Source: Arctopsyche grandis | Lineage: Eukaryota; Arthropoda; Insecta; Trichoptera; Hydropsychidae | Reading direction: 5' to 3' | Length of the DNA stretch: 64,000 nucleotides | Assembly (NCBI RefSeq): GCF_051622035.1 | Contig: NC_135359.1 | Location: 34,067,501 to 34,131,500 of the forward strand | Shown: one piece after another, positions 42,923 through 52,113 of the stretch | How the letters are laid out: each line of letters opens with the position of its first letter | Position numbering within the stretch: the stretch's first letter is position 1 | The notes under the pieces: generated by a model | Seen by the model: only the letters and a program-made list of their open reading frames with translations | Databases searched by the model: none | Told to the model about the DNA's origin: nothing | Program-made: the position numbers and the translations under genes

Positions 42923-43948
42923 AGGAAAACTGTTGAACCATACAGTTATTCTACAGAGTTACAGCATTACTGACGAGTCGTTTACAATAAATCATAGCTC
43001 TTAAAATAATTAAATAGAGGGTGAATAATGAAACCTTTGCCTCATCCAGTGTGAGGATAAAATCAATTTATTGGTTCAGTAATATTTCAACTTATAGGTA
43101 TACCTCTGGTGAAGGTTATTTCTATTTACATTAAAATTTTTGAAATCTCCTTTGAAGCTGTGAATAAGCATTACAAGATAAGTTTACTTTAAAGAAGAGA
43201 GAGTGGACTGTATATGGTTTAAAACTTAAGCATTCCTCATCTTGATGTTAACTTAGACAATACAATGTTGACACTATTACAGTTGTCAAGACAGATCAGC
43301 TATTACCGATCAACTAAACTTGATTAGTGAGTGTAATGCTCCTAAGTTAACTTGATTTCATCAACAAGTAGCACAAACATTGCTAAATTACAAGTAAATT
43401 GAAAAGTCATTCATTCATTCCTACAAGCAGGAAATGAAGGCGAACTATGATTATAGATGTCTCTACGTTAAACATTGAAATGTTCAGTATTATAATATTT
43501 ACTTATTCTATGATTCACATAGATACTATAAACAGTAAGAGTTAACTTATGTTTTCATAACAAGAAACATAAGACCTGCGGATGACTCCCGGCAGGTTAT
43601 AATTAAGTAGACATGAAATAATTTAAGATGCTCCATTAAGTGTGGCTTGGAGACTAACATTAACAAATCATGAATCTAATTTTAACTGTCAAATTTGAAC
43701 AGTTTATTTTAAACTCGGATATAATCCTTCCGAGTGATGACATGAGACAAGTCTTATATTATAAAGACAAAATGATTAGATTAAATTCGGAGATATATAC
43801 TGCCGAATGTTAAAATGAAAATAGCTTAAATTATACACACAACACAATTAAAGTGAATTACGGAGTACTACTATTAACATTGAATGATTTAAACTCATGA
43901 TTACATCTAATAAGTAATATGAGTTGGGGGTAGTGTCTTCGGGTTAAA
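42912..43948 (-). other. 3' non-coding region of the BEL/Pao element
   Basis: About 1 kb between the pol stop and the 3' LTR. No reading frame of note and no envelope-like gene. It holds three inverted repeats that could fold: ACCTGC/GCAGGT (43574-43597), ACTCGGA/TCCGAGT (43713-43735) and ATTCGG/CCGAAT (43785-43808). The last two, and a diverged third piece near 43857 (ATTACGGAGTACTA), are spaced about 72 bp and look like a worn tandem repeat. Confidence 0.6.
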
Positions 43949-46900
43949 CTAAGCTACCGAAGTTGACGGAATTGAAGCTGCTGTTTCTCCTCCCTCTTGC
44001 TGATCTTCCTTCCTGTCAAGTGGTCCTTGTGGTAGAATCGGCAATGGCGCCACTAGATGACTGGACCGACGAAACTCTCCGCTGGCAGTAAAGACGTCGA
44101 CGACTCGAACTCTGCCATCTGGTCCGGGATACGATTTAGTGACTCGACCCAAGACCCATCGGGTTGGCAGCATGTGTTCCTCCTTTAACAGGACCATTTG
44201 ACCCACACTCAGATTGTTGCTCGAGTCCTTCTTCCATTTGTGTCGTAACTGCAAAGAATGTAAATATTCCGCCGACCAACGTTTCCAAAATACTGCTGTG
44301 GTCAATTGTATCTGAAGCAGATTGGCATGGACATTAGTGTTATATTTAACCTCCATTGGAAGAGCGAGTAAGGATCTGCCAATTAAGAAATGTCCAGGTG
44401 TGAGGGGTAAAAGGTCTAGTGGATCCGATGACAAGGGACTAAGAGGACGGGAATTCATGCAAGCTTCTATTTGAGTCAATACCGTACAAAATGATTCGAA
44501 ATTTAAGGTGGTGGCCTTTAACACCTTGTTTAAATGAATTTTCATGGATTTAACCGCTGCTTCCCACAGCCCTCCCATGTGAGGCGCCCTTGGCGGGTTA
44601 AACTTCCAACGAATCCCTTCGGAGGCTACATACCGTAGTAGCTTCTCCTCATGAGGACGTTCGTAAATTAATTTTACTAAATTAACGAGTTCACGACTTG
44701 CACCGACAAAATTAGTAGCATTGTCGGAATATATCGTATTGGGCCTGCCACGTCTGGCTACGAATCTTCTTAAACAATTTAAGAAATTTGAACTCGTTAA
44801 GTCTCCGACAAGTTCCAAGTGAACTGCCTTACTGGAAAAACACACAAAGACACAAACGTAACCCTTAATTATCTTAGAATTCTTATTGCAACCACTCTTC
44901 ACAGGAAAAGGTCCTGCGAAATCTATCCCCACATGACTGAAAGGAAAATTCGCAGTGGTACGTTCAAGCGGGAGTAATCCCATTAATCTATTGTGTGACA
45001 GTGGTTTATTTCTGAAACAAATGACACATGAACGCACCACTCCTTTGACAGTATTATGTCCGGCCAATGGCCAATAGGTCTGCCGCAATAACGACAGTAA
45101 GGCTTGAGTACCCAAGTGAATATATTTCAAGTGCGCATCTCGGACAATCATGTGTGTAAGTTTATGCTTATTTGACAAGATAATGGGTGACGTTGATAGA
45201 GTTGTTCCCAGAGGAAGTCTACTTCCAACACAAATTAAATTCTCGTGGAATAGAGGGGACAATTTAGCTAATTTACTGCTACTGGGAATTGGATGTCCCT
45301 TGCTCAGCAAACGATATTCCAATGGAAATGATTCCATTTGCGATAACCTTATCAAATTATTTAAAGCATCCTTTAATTCTAAAGCGGACGGTTCGTTATT
45401 TTCTTTAACGTTTAATTGTTTATTCCTTAGTGGCCGACGAACATATGATAAAACTCGAAGGAGTCTTGGAAGATGAGAATATTTATCTATCCAATTATTT
45501 TCCCTCACAAGGGTAGCGTTAGTGACTACCCTTCTCTCTGGAAGATCTATTGTGATCTCAGGAGGTCTTCGAGGCCATCGTGATTCGTCTAATTTCAACC
45601 AACTAGGGCCGTCCCACCATAACGAATTATGATTTAATTCTGATGGTTGAGTCCCTCGAGAAATTAAATCTGCTGGATTGTCTGTAGAGGAGACATGGTA
45701 CCACTCAATGGGTTGAGATATTGATTGGATTTCGGCCACTCGATTGGCAACGAAGGTGGTCCATTTACATGACTCTCCTCTAATCCAATGCAATGCGACG
45801 GTTGAATCCGTCCAATAATATTTTTCATTAATATGAATTGTTAATTGGTCTATTGTTGACTTCATTAACTTTGATAATAACATAGCGGAGCACAGCTCTA
45901 AACGCGGAATAGTTACAAAACTGAGCGGAGCGACTCTCGAACGAGAACACACAAGATGACATTTGGAATTTCCCAATTGATCAGTACATTTTACATAAAT
46001 ACAAGCACCATAAGCTTTCTCGGATGCGTCACAAAATCCGTGTGCCTGTATATTAATGACATTATTTAGTATTATCAATCTAGGAATTTTATAAAGTTTC
46101 ATGACTGTATTGGATAATTGACAATCTTTCCATTTTTTGAAGATTGTCTGAGGAATGAATTCATCCCAACCAATGGTTTGTTGCCAGACAGATTGCATTA
46201 ATATCTTATAATTAATTAACAATGGAGATAATAGTCCTAATGGGTCGAAGATCTGACTAATTACTGATAAAAAGTTTCTTTTTGTTATATTTTCAGTCTC
46301 GACTTCGGTTTGAACCTTAAATACAAAAACGTCTTCCCGCGGTTTCCAAAATAAACCTAAAGTTTTGTGTGATTCGTTAGAGAAGTTAAAATCTGAACAA
46401 TCGTCAGCGTTAACATCCGTGATTATATCGGAGTTGTTCGATGTCCATTTGCTTAAGGGCATACCGGCTGATAATAATATGGTTTCCAATTGAACCTTTA
46501 ATAATTTACCAGCTTCAATAGTATTAGTTCCCGTGAGCAAATCATCAACATAAAAATCACGTTCGATCACTTTACTAGCGATGGGATATTTGTTTCTATT
46601 CTCCTCTGCTAACTGATTTAGACATCTAGTAGCTAAAAATGGGGCTGAAGCAGTTCCGAATGTTACTGTATTAAGCTTGTAATGCTTGAATTTACTCTGG
46701 GGATCTGTTCGCCAAATGATTCGTTGTACATTTTTATTTTTCTCTGCTATTTGAATCTGTCGGTACATCTGCTTAATATCCGCAGTAATCACGTATTTAT
46801 GGAGTCGAAAGTTGAGTAGTAAACTTAACAAATCTGATTGGACACTAGGTCCCACCATCAAAATATTATTTAGTGAGATATTGGACGTTGTCTTTGCGGA

Positions 46901-47344
46901 CGCATCAAAAACTACACGATATTTAGTGGTAAGGCTAGACTCCTTAACCACGACGTGATGAGGTAAATAACAATGAACCTCATGTGCCTCCGGAGGTTCA
47001 CACTCTGACATATGTCCTAAATTTATGTACTCTTCTAAAACTTTATTGTATTCCATTTTTAAATTATTATTGGCTAAAAAACGTCTTTCCAAAGTTTTGT
47101 GTCTTTTCTCCGCAATGTGCAATGAACTTCCTAATACTACCGGGGAATTTTTATATGGTAAAGCTACACAAAATCTACCGTTTTTATCTCGTGATGTGTG
47201 TGCTTGGAAATGTTCCTCACATCTTTTCTCCTCAAGAGATTGATGTTTTACCATAGGAACCTGGTCTATCATCCAAAAGTTTTGAATGTGACTGTCTAAT
47301 TGACTTAAGCCTATGTGGCTCTCAGTGGCGGACTGGCCATACAA
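43949..47344 (-). CDS. pol: pol of BEL/Pao element: reverse transcriptase, RNase H, integrase, DUF5641
   Basis: Reading frame of 1131 codons. The first codons, up to about residue 7 including the Met, are read from the hAT insertion. True pol begins at the junction, so this ATG is not the native start. Residues 140-300 are reverse transcriptase: YRVVFDAS, catalytic D189 in ITADIKQMY, and YVDD at 265-268. Residues about 330-560 are the Peptidase_A17/RNase H region, with D439 (GFCDAS), E483, D513 (WTDST) and D559. Integrase follows: zinc-binding H738, H743, C773, C776, then D808, D874 and E928. Residues about 1015-1100 are the DUF5641 C-terminal domain. There are no internal stops and no missing catalytic residue, so the enzyme part looks intact. 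It would have been made as the C-terminal part of a gag-pro-pol polyprotein. With the hAT insertion upstream it lacks its normal start and is shifted one base relative to gag. Confidence 0.93.
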   Translation of the reverse strand: MYGQSATESHIGLSQLDSHIQNFWMIDQVPMVKHQSLEEKRCEEHFQAHTSRDKNGRFCVALPYKNSPVVLGSSLHIAEKRHKTLERRFLANNNLKMEYNKVLEEYINLGHMSECEPPEAHEVHCYLPHHVVVKESSLTTKYRVVFDASAKTTSNISLNNILMVGPSVQSDLLSLLLNFRLHKYVITADIKQMYRQIQIAEKNKNVQRIIWRTDPQSKFKHYKLNTVTFGTASAPFLATRCLNQLAEENRNKYPIASKVIERDFYVDDLLTGTNTIEAGKLLKVQLETILLSAGMPLSKWTSNNSDIITDVNADDCSDFNFSNESHKTLGLFWKPREDVFVFKVQTEVETENITKRNFLSVISQIFDPLGLLSPLLINYKILMQSVWQQTIGWDEFIPQTIFKKWKDCQLSNTVMKLYKIPRLIILNNVINIQAHGFCDASEKAYGACIYVKCTDQLGNSKCHLVCSRSRVAPLSFVTIPRLELCSAMLLSKLMKSTIDQLTIHINEKYYWTDSTVALHWIRGESCKWTTFVANRVAEIQSISQPIEWYHVSSTDNPADLISRGTQPSELNHNSLWWDGPSWLKLDESRWPRRPPEITIDLPERRVVTNATLVRENNWIDKYSHLPRLLRVLSYVRRPLRNKQLNVKENNEPSALELKDALNNLIRLSQMESFPLEYRLLSKGHPIPSSSKLAKLSPLFHENLICVGSRLPLGTTLSTSPIILSNKHKLTHMIVRDAHLKYIHLGTQALLSLLRQTYWPLAGHNTVKGVVRSCVICFRNKPLSHNRLMGLLPLERTTANFPFSHVGIDFAGPFPVKSGCNKNSKIIKGYVCVFVCFSSKAVHLELVGDLTSSNFLNCLRRFVARRGRPNTIYSDNATNFVGASRELVNLVKLIYERPHEEKLLRYVASEGIRWKFNPPRAPHMGGLWEAAVKSMKIHLNKVLKATTLNFESFCTVLTQIEACMNSRPLSPLSSDPLDLLPLTPGHFLIGRSLLALPMEVKYNTNVHANLLQIQLTTAVFWKRWSAEYLHSLQLRHKWKKDSSNNLSVGQMVLLKEEHMLPTRWVLGRVTKSYPGPDGRVRVVDVFTASGEFRRSSHLVAPLPILPQGPLDRKEDQQEGGETAASIPSTSVA
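47315..47322. repeat. Target-site duplication of the hAT element, left copy
   Basis: GTGGCTCT directly before CAGTGGCGG, repeated at 48822-48829. In gag and in pol the two copies fall in the same codon phase. Confidence 0.93.
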
Positions 47345-48821
47345 GCGTACATGCCCGATGGCATGTGGGCCCCACTATCCGTTAGAAAATATGGGCCCTC
47401 AGTAAAATTAAATAACTTTTTAACTATTTCACGTGTGTAAAAATTTATAGGATATTGCACTTTGGGACCTAGAGTTTGGGTATTTCAACAAAACAAATTT
47501 CTTACGATATACACAAACAACTAATACCTGCTTTAACAGCCCAAGGATCGGTTAACTTTTTTTATTAGGCTCGAAATGTAAGTTTCAACATTTGCGTGGG
47601 CCCTTTTACCGGGCCCATTTCCAACCTCAAGGTTATGTAATATTTCCAACCTATGTAACAACTACCTAATGAAATAAAAATGGGAATAAACAAATTTCCG
47701 TGAATAATATAAACTGAACTGCTTAAAACAATTTTGATAGGACGATTCATCATCAACCAGCGATTTAAATTTACTTCATACATACTTTCAAAATAATATT
47801 TGATTATACTTCGACGATATAGTAAGATTTAAATACACAATTTTAAACAGTTTCCGAATATAAAATCTATTCCTAATCTAGACACATCCATGTATATAGA
47901 AACATAGGATAGGGGCCCCTCCCCAAAATTTCGATTTTCGATTAACATAAATTGAAAATATTATGCATTTTTTGTTTTCAGGGACGTAATTTGGGGGGGG
48001 CACTCGCCCCCCTAAATTAAGGAATAGGCGAATTTAGAAAATATTATGAATTTAATGATTAATGAGATACTATGGATCTATGAATGCTGCGTTTATTTCT
48101 TATATTATGTTACTTTTGTGTAACTAATAAAATAATCGCTGCTATGTGCTTTGAAAAAAAAAAGATTTTATTATTTTGAAGCAAATATATTTTGGTTTTT
48201 AAGTGGTATGCCTTGGGTAACATTCTTGGAAATTGTTCGTCCCATTGAGCGAATCGTTAGAAAGTTCGCCTTTACTTTATTGTGATACATTTTGATGGTC
48301 GACTTTTGTTAACCATTTTGCGACCATGTGAAAATTTTTGGAAAAAAATTTTATTTATTTTTATATTGTATATTTTTATACTTATTTTTTTCATATTGTA
48401 TATTTTCCATTTTTATTCCGATATAAAAAAGATTTTTTGAAAAAAAATTCAATTTGACCAATCTTTGCCTGCCCCCCCCCCCAAGAAAAAGCTGAAATGA
48501 CGTCCCTGATTGTTTTCTACCGAAAGTAAAAGCCGCTTTTATGGCGCATTCTTTTATGATGCATTCTATTTACCTAGGACAAGGATTAAAACGAAATATA
48601 CAATGTAATTTATGGATCTATTTTGCTTTTGCCATTTTTCTTGTACCTAAATTTGTTTATTCCCATTTTTGAAAATTTTATTTATTTTTTGCCCTTGATT
48701 TTTAGCGGGATGGAAAGAAGAAAATTTTGTTATATGGGGGGGGGGGACAAATTTTTTTAACCCTGGGTGGGGCCCCCTTTGACTCCTGGCATGCACTGAT
48801 TTCAGTCCCAGTCCGCCACTG
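47323..48821. mobile_element. Non-autonomous hAT-like DNA transposon, 1499 bp, inserted in gag-pol
   Basis: Perfect 14-bp terminal inverted repeats CAGTGGCGGACTGG at both ends, flanked by an 8-bp direct duplication GTGGCTCT (47315-47322 and 48822-48829). The 8-bp duplication and the CAGTGGCGG terminus are typical of hAT elements. No transposase frame is present: the longest frames are short and have no recognisable motif. About 969 bp is its own sequence. The other 530 bp is a nested MITE. Near the left end CATGCC/GGCATG (47350-47365) forms a small hairpin. Near the right end is a run of 11 G (48736-48746). Confidence 0.92.
47979..48508. mobile_element. hAT-like MITE, 530 bp, nested in the hAT element
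   Basis: Ends are inverted: CAGGGACGTAATTT on the left and, read on the other strand, CAGGGACGTCATTTC on the right (one mismatch in 14). Both ends are followed inward by a G-rich stretch: eight G at 47993-48000, and eleven C at 48472-48482 (G on the opposite strand). The flanks are TTTGTTTT (47971-47978) and ATTGTTTT (48509-48516), an 8-bp duplication with one mismatch. The interior is A/T-rich and non-coding. Confidence 0.82.
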
Positions 48822-50717
48822 GTGGCTCTTCCCTGGAGCATTATTTACTTCGGGATATGGACCAACTATTGTCCATCCGAATTCGGTATCCTTTAAGATA
48901 GGCATACCTTTTCCTAACTGGATGGTTCCTGCTTTCATAGCATGAACGCAAATCTCGGCGCCGAGCAATAAATCGATTGGCGTCGGTTTATTCCAAAGGG
49001 GATCTGATAACTTGATTCCCGCTGGTATTGAAATTAACTGTTGATCCAGTTTCACAGTTGGAATTTCGCCAGTAATTTCTGGTAATACCAAACACAACAC
49101 TTTGGTTGAGTAATTAGTGGTTGAAGACCTTATGGTCACCTTGGTGATGTGACGAATGCTACTTTCTTGATTAGCGATACCTACAATTTTTTGAGAGATT
49201 TTCTCTAATTTGAAGTTATTCTTCTTAGCGAAAGATGTGGTAACATAGTTGACTTGTGAGCCGGAATCTAATAATGTGCGACCCTTAACGACCGTTCCAT
49301 TGGCCGTTATAATGTCTACTTGTACCGTCGGTAAAATTATCTCCCTTTGAGAGAAATGAGTAGAATGAGCATTAATTGACTTCCTTCCCGTATTATTGGA
49401 ACTAAATGTATCGTCCTGATGCAACAAAGTGTGATGGTTTTGTTTGCACCTTAAGCAATTATAGTTAGACTTGCAATTTGTTATCTTATGCGATGAATTT
49501 AAACATTTAAAACACATGTTATTAGATTTAACGAATTCATTTCTTTCCAAACTGGATTTTGCTTTGAATTTATCACATTTGCCTATGAAATGATTATTTC
49601 GACAGAATGCGCATGCGTTTACCTTACTTGATGGGTTTTTGTTCGCGACATGAGTTCTCATGATTCTTTGACGACTATGAGGGAATTCCTTCACCGTAGT
49701 TACAGATGCAGTAGATTGTAATACATTACATCTATTCTGCAAGAATGTCTCTAAACTTTCATATGGTGGCATTTCTCTGCTAACCAGCGATATTTCCCAG
49801 TCTCTTACTAGATTAAAAGGTAATTTCCTTAGAACTAAACATGTTACCCAAGGATCTAAAATTTCTCTCGCGTAACCCAACGATTCAATGTTTTTAATAC
49901 ACACTGTTACCTGATTCAATAGATTTCTCAATTCGATATGTGATTCTCTTGTGATTAATTTTAAGTCACAAAGTGAGTTAATCCTAGTTTTGAGATTAAG
50001 TCTTGGTAAATTATATTGCTTGTCTAAAATACTCCAAGCTATTTCGTAATTGTCTGAGCTAATATCTAAACCTGATACAGCTGCCAAAGCGGGACCGATT
50101 AAGGATTGATGCAAATATTGCAATTTCGTGACATTCGAATATTCCGTTTTGTTTCCTATTATATTCTTAAAAGCTTGTTGAAACGATTGCCATTCAGATG
50201 GATCTCCCTGAAATGTGGGAATGGTTAACGTCGGTAACTTATCTCTAGCAAATTTAATTGTTGCTTGCTCTACCTTCAGTTTACCATCTTGAATGGATTG
50301 TCTCTCTAATGCTGCTTTAAGATTTTGAATTGTCATTGTGATTATGTAGAACTCTTCGTCTATTTGATCCGCCTGCTCTATATCTGTGAGGTTGTCTAAG
50401 TACTCATAATGGAGTTTTTGGAGATAGTCGTATGCTTTTTCAATAAATTGATACTGTCCTTCATTTATTTCGGAGATTCTGTCTATTTTCTCCTGTAGTC
50501 TTTTAAACGCGCCCGAATACCTTAATTCTATTGACGTCATTGTAACTTCTACTTTATTTTCTTTCGCTAATGTTTTTATCGATTGAGTCTGACTTCGAGT
50601 CTGATGTATTCTAGAGCTTGACCTGTCTCTAATAGGTTCTACGTCCCTAGTTGGATTTCGACCTTTATGCGACTGGGAAGTCGAAGCTTCTATTTCCTCG
50701 TTTTCAGCACTTGACAT
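48702..50717 (-). CDS. gag-pro: gag-protease of BEL/Pao element, with hAT-derived C-terminal tail
   Basis: Reading frame of 671 codons starting MSSAENEE. Residues 1-632 belong to the element. Residues 633-671 are read from the hAT insertion and end at a stop inside it. Residues about 160-305 match the DUF1759 capsid-like region typical of BEL/Pao. Three zinc knuckles follow: C369-C372-H376-C381, C402-C405-H410-C415, and C421-C424 with H428/H433. The aspartic protease (DUF1758 type) has its active site at D484-S485-G486 within LLDSGS and runs to about residue 620. The first Met is preceded by the long repeat leader, and no other in-frame start gives a better N terminus. The coding part is otherwise undamaged. 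In intact relatives the frame runs straight on into reverse transcriptase. Confidence 0.92.
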   Translation of the reverse strand: MSSAENEEIEASTSQSHKGRNPTRDVEPIRDRSSSRIHQTRSQTQSIKTLAKENKVEVTMTSIELRYSGAFKRLQEKIDRISEINEGQYQFIEKAYDYLQKLHYEYLDNLTDIEQADQIDEEFYIITMTIQNLKAALERQSIQDGKLKVEQATIKFARDKLPTLTIPTFQGDPSEWQSFQQAFKNIIGNKTEYSNVTKLQYLHQSLIGPALAAVSGLDISSDNYEIAWSILDKQYNLPRLNLKTRINSLCDLKLITRESHIELRNLLNQVTVCIKNIESLGYAREILDPWVTCLVLRKLPFNLVRDWEISLVSREMPPYESLETFLQNRCNVLQSTASVTTVKEFPHSRQRIMRTHVANKNPSSKVNACAFCRNNHFIGKCDKFKAKSSLERNEFVKSNNMCFKCLNSSHKITNCKSNYNCLRCKQNHHTLLHQDDTFSSNNTGRKSINAHSTHFSQREIILPTVQVDIITANGTVVKGRTLLDSGSQVNYVTTSFAKKNNFKLEKISQKIVGIANQESSIRHITKVTIRSSTTNYSTKVLCLVLPEITGEIPTVKLDQQLISIPAGIKLSDPLWNKPTPIDLLLGAEICVHAMKAGTIQLGKGMPILKDTEFGWTIVGPYPEVNNAPGKSHQWRTGTEISACQESKGAPPRVKKICPPPPYNKIFFFPSR
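48822..48829. repeat. Target-site duplication of the hAT element, right copy
   Basis: GTGGCTCT directly after CCGCCACTG. It encodes the last retroelement-derived residues of the gag-pro frame. Confidence 0.93.
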
Positions 50718-50835
50718 TTGTTTCAGAAAGTTGCACTATTTCGTCTCATAAATACAGTTATTCTCTACTATAGCTGTCAATTGAACTATTCGTAGAGATA
50801 AGGTAATAATATTCAATAATTAACCGTGATTTAAA

Positions 50836-51344
50836 CCACTTTGGGGCTACAAGTCTTGTGATTTATTTTAAATCACCACTGTTTCATCACACATTATGAA
50901 ACAAAGAGATCTACCGATGTATGAATATACCGGTATGTACTTGATTTAATCCACTTTGGGGCTACAAGTCTTGTGATTTATTTTAAATCACCACTGTTTC
51001 ATCACACATTATGAAACAAAGAGATCTACCGATGTATGAATATACCGGTACGTACTTGGCTTAAGCCACTTTGGGGCTACAAGTGTAATTCCACATTTAT
51101 CGTGGAGGGGGGGGGGGGGGAGGATGTTTCTACACACATTAAGAAACAAATAGAACTACCGATGTATGAATATACCGGTACGTACTTGGTTTAAGCCACT
51201 TTGGGGCTACAAGTGTAATTCCACATTTATCGTGGAGGGGGGGGGGAGGGTGTTTCTACACACATTAAGAAACAAATAGATCTACCGATGTATGAATATA
51301 CCGGTATGTACTTGCTTTAAACCACTTTGGGGCTACAAGTATAA
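50836..51344 (-). repeat. Tandem repeat in the leader, four units plus a partial fifth
   Basis: CCACTTTGGGGCTACAAGT begins at 50836, 50951, 51066, 51196 and 51322, giving spacings of 115, 115, 130 and 126 bp. The first two units (type A) carry the inverted repeat GTGATTTATTTTAAATCAC (50858-50876 and 50973-50991). The next two (type B) have TCCAC/GTGGA instead, followed by runs of 14 and 10 G. All four carry a second inverted repeat based on GTTTC/GAAAC and the segment ACCGATGTATGAATATACC. Length differences between type B units lie mainly in the G run. Confidence 0.88.
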
Positions 51345-51857
51345 TTCCCCACGTGCTTTGCTAATTTTACACTACATCTGATTTTACACTTTTAATACGA
51401 AATTCGATGCGACCGATGAAACATTCCTTCGTAGCGCGATATTATTTTATACAATCGCGTTAATTAATTGTTATACTTTAAAACATATTTTAAAAACTGA
51501 CCTACCCACATGATTGCCTTTTGAACAGATTGCCTGAGATTGAATACATTCACTTACTTGAATATCCTTTACGATGTTTATGTGATCGTTCCGATAATTT
51601 TGGATTACCTCTGTGTCCCATGCGTCTTTGTAGGTTATGTTTTTATTTATATATTTTCTGCGTCAATCACGCGGTCACGTACCTCTGTACATCAATCAAT
51701 ATATTGCTGAAATAGAAGCAAACATTTTATTAGTATTGGAAAGGTATGGATAGTAACAAAGGAACGATACCGATTTCTTAATTGACATCCATTTTTTCTC
51801 GACCACGTTTTTTCCTAATGGTTTGTCCATTTGGTGTTGTGGCCTAGGTTACTGGTG

Positions 51858-51875
51858 TCCGGTTCGAAATGACCA
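51858..51875 (-). promoter_or_regulatory. Candidate tRNA primer-binding site
   Basis: On the minus strand TGGTCATTTCGAACCGGA starts 3 nt inside the 5' LTR. It begins TGG, as expected for pairing with a tRNA CCA end. It resembles the complement of the eukaryotic tRNA-Tyr 3' end (which ends CTCGAAGGACCA) with one extra base and two changes. The tRNA comparison is from memory, so the primer identity is tentative. Confidence 0.5.
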
Positions 51876-51878
51876 TCA

Positions 51879-52113
51879 TGGAAAAGACTTCGATAATGGT
51901 TTGATGTAGTTTATTGAAATGTAAAATCTGCACGTGGATATGGGCCAGCGGAGCGTACGAGAACACAAGTTGTCCGTACGCCGTCTGCTCGCTGACTGCC
52001 TCGACCGTCGCGTGCTTCCGCTTGGGCCGACACTAATGCCAACTCGTCAATAATGCCAATCGACAATCAGTTAATAAGACTGTTTGCCACACGTCATTAT
52101 AAAAGTCGGAACA
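51879..52113 (-). repeat. 5' LTR of the BEL/Pao element
   Basis: 235 bp, matching the left LTR at 234 positions. As the gene order is on the minus strand, this right-hand copy is the 5' LTR and would carry the promoter. The TATA-like element and AATAAA signal (51910-51915) are as in the other LTR. The transcription start cannot be fixed from sequence alone. Confidence 0.96.

Larger units (their letters stand above)
50718..51878 (-). other. 5' leader of the BEL/Pao element
   Basis: About 1.16 kb between the primer-binding region and the gag start. It contains a tandem repeat (50836-51344) and, nearer the LTR, AT-rich sequence without recognisable genes. Short frames within it, such as a 64-codon one near 51521, show no motif and are taken as chance. 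GCGAT/ATCGC (near 51438-51465) is one more possible hairpin. Confidence 0.7.
42677..52113 (-). mobile_element. BEL/Pao LTR retrotransposon, 9437 bp, interrupted by a hAT insertion
   Basis: Complete element on the minus strand: 235-bp LTRs beginning TG and ending CA, a 5-bp target duplication CTTAC on both sides (42672-42676 and 52114-52118), and internal gag-pro and pol genes. Domain order (DUF1759 gag, zinc knuckles, DUF1758-type protease, RT with YVDD, Peptidase_A17/RNase H region, integrase, DUF5641) is that of BEL/Pao. Without the 1499-bp hAT insertion and its target duplication, the element is about 7.9 kb. The insertion site lies in a known monomer type (AACCTTACCATCAC), and uninterrupted paralogues are visible at 60103-60107 and 63418-63422. 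The LTRs differ at one base (42833 T, 52035 A), so the insertion is recent. No env-like reading frame is present. Confidence 0.97.

Noticed and set aside
42912..43948. Envelope-like gene after pol, which would make the element a potential endogenous retrovirus
   Set aside because: No long frame exists on the minus strand in this interval, and no signal or membrane-like segment was seen.
45150..45476. 108-codon frame on the plus strand within pol
   Set aside because: It lies antisense to the integrase/RNase H linker coding region and has no recognisable motif. A shadow of the real gene.
47565..47783. 72-codon frame on the minus strand inside the hAT element as a transposase remnant
   Set aside because: It shows no hAT transposase motif and its length is compatible with chance in AT-rich sequence.
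47905..47945. A further nested element starting at the GGGGCCCCTCCCC stretch
   Set aside because: No matching inverted end or target duplication was found for it. Treated as part of the hAT interior.
48647..48841. Short frames on both strands over the right end of the hAT element
   Set aside because: They cross the transposon junction and its G-tract and overlap the artificial tail of gag-pro. No independent support.
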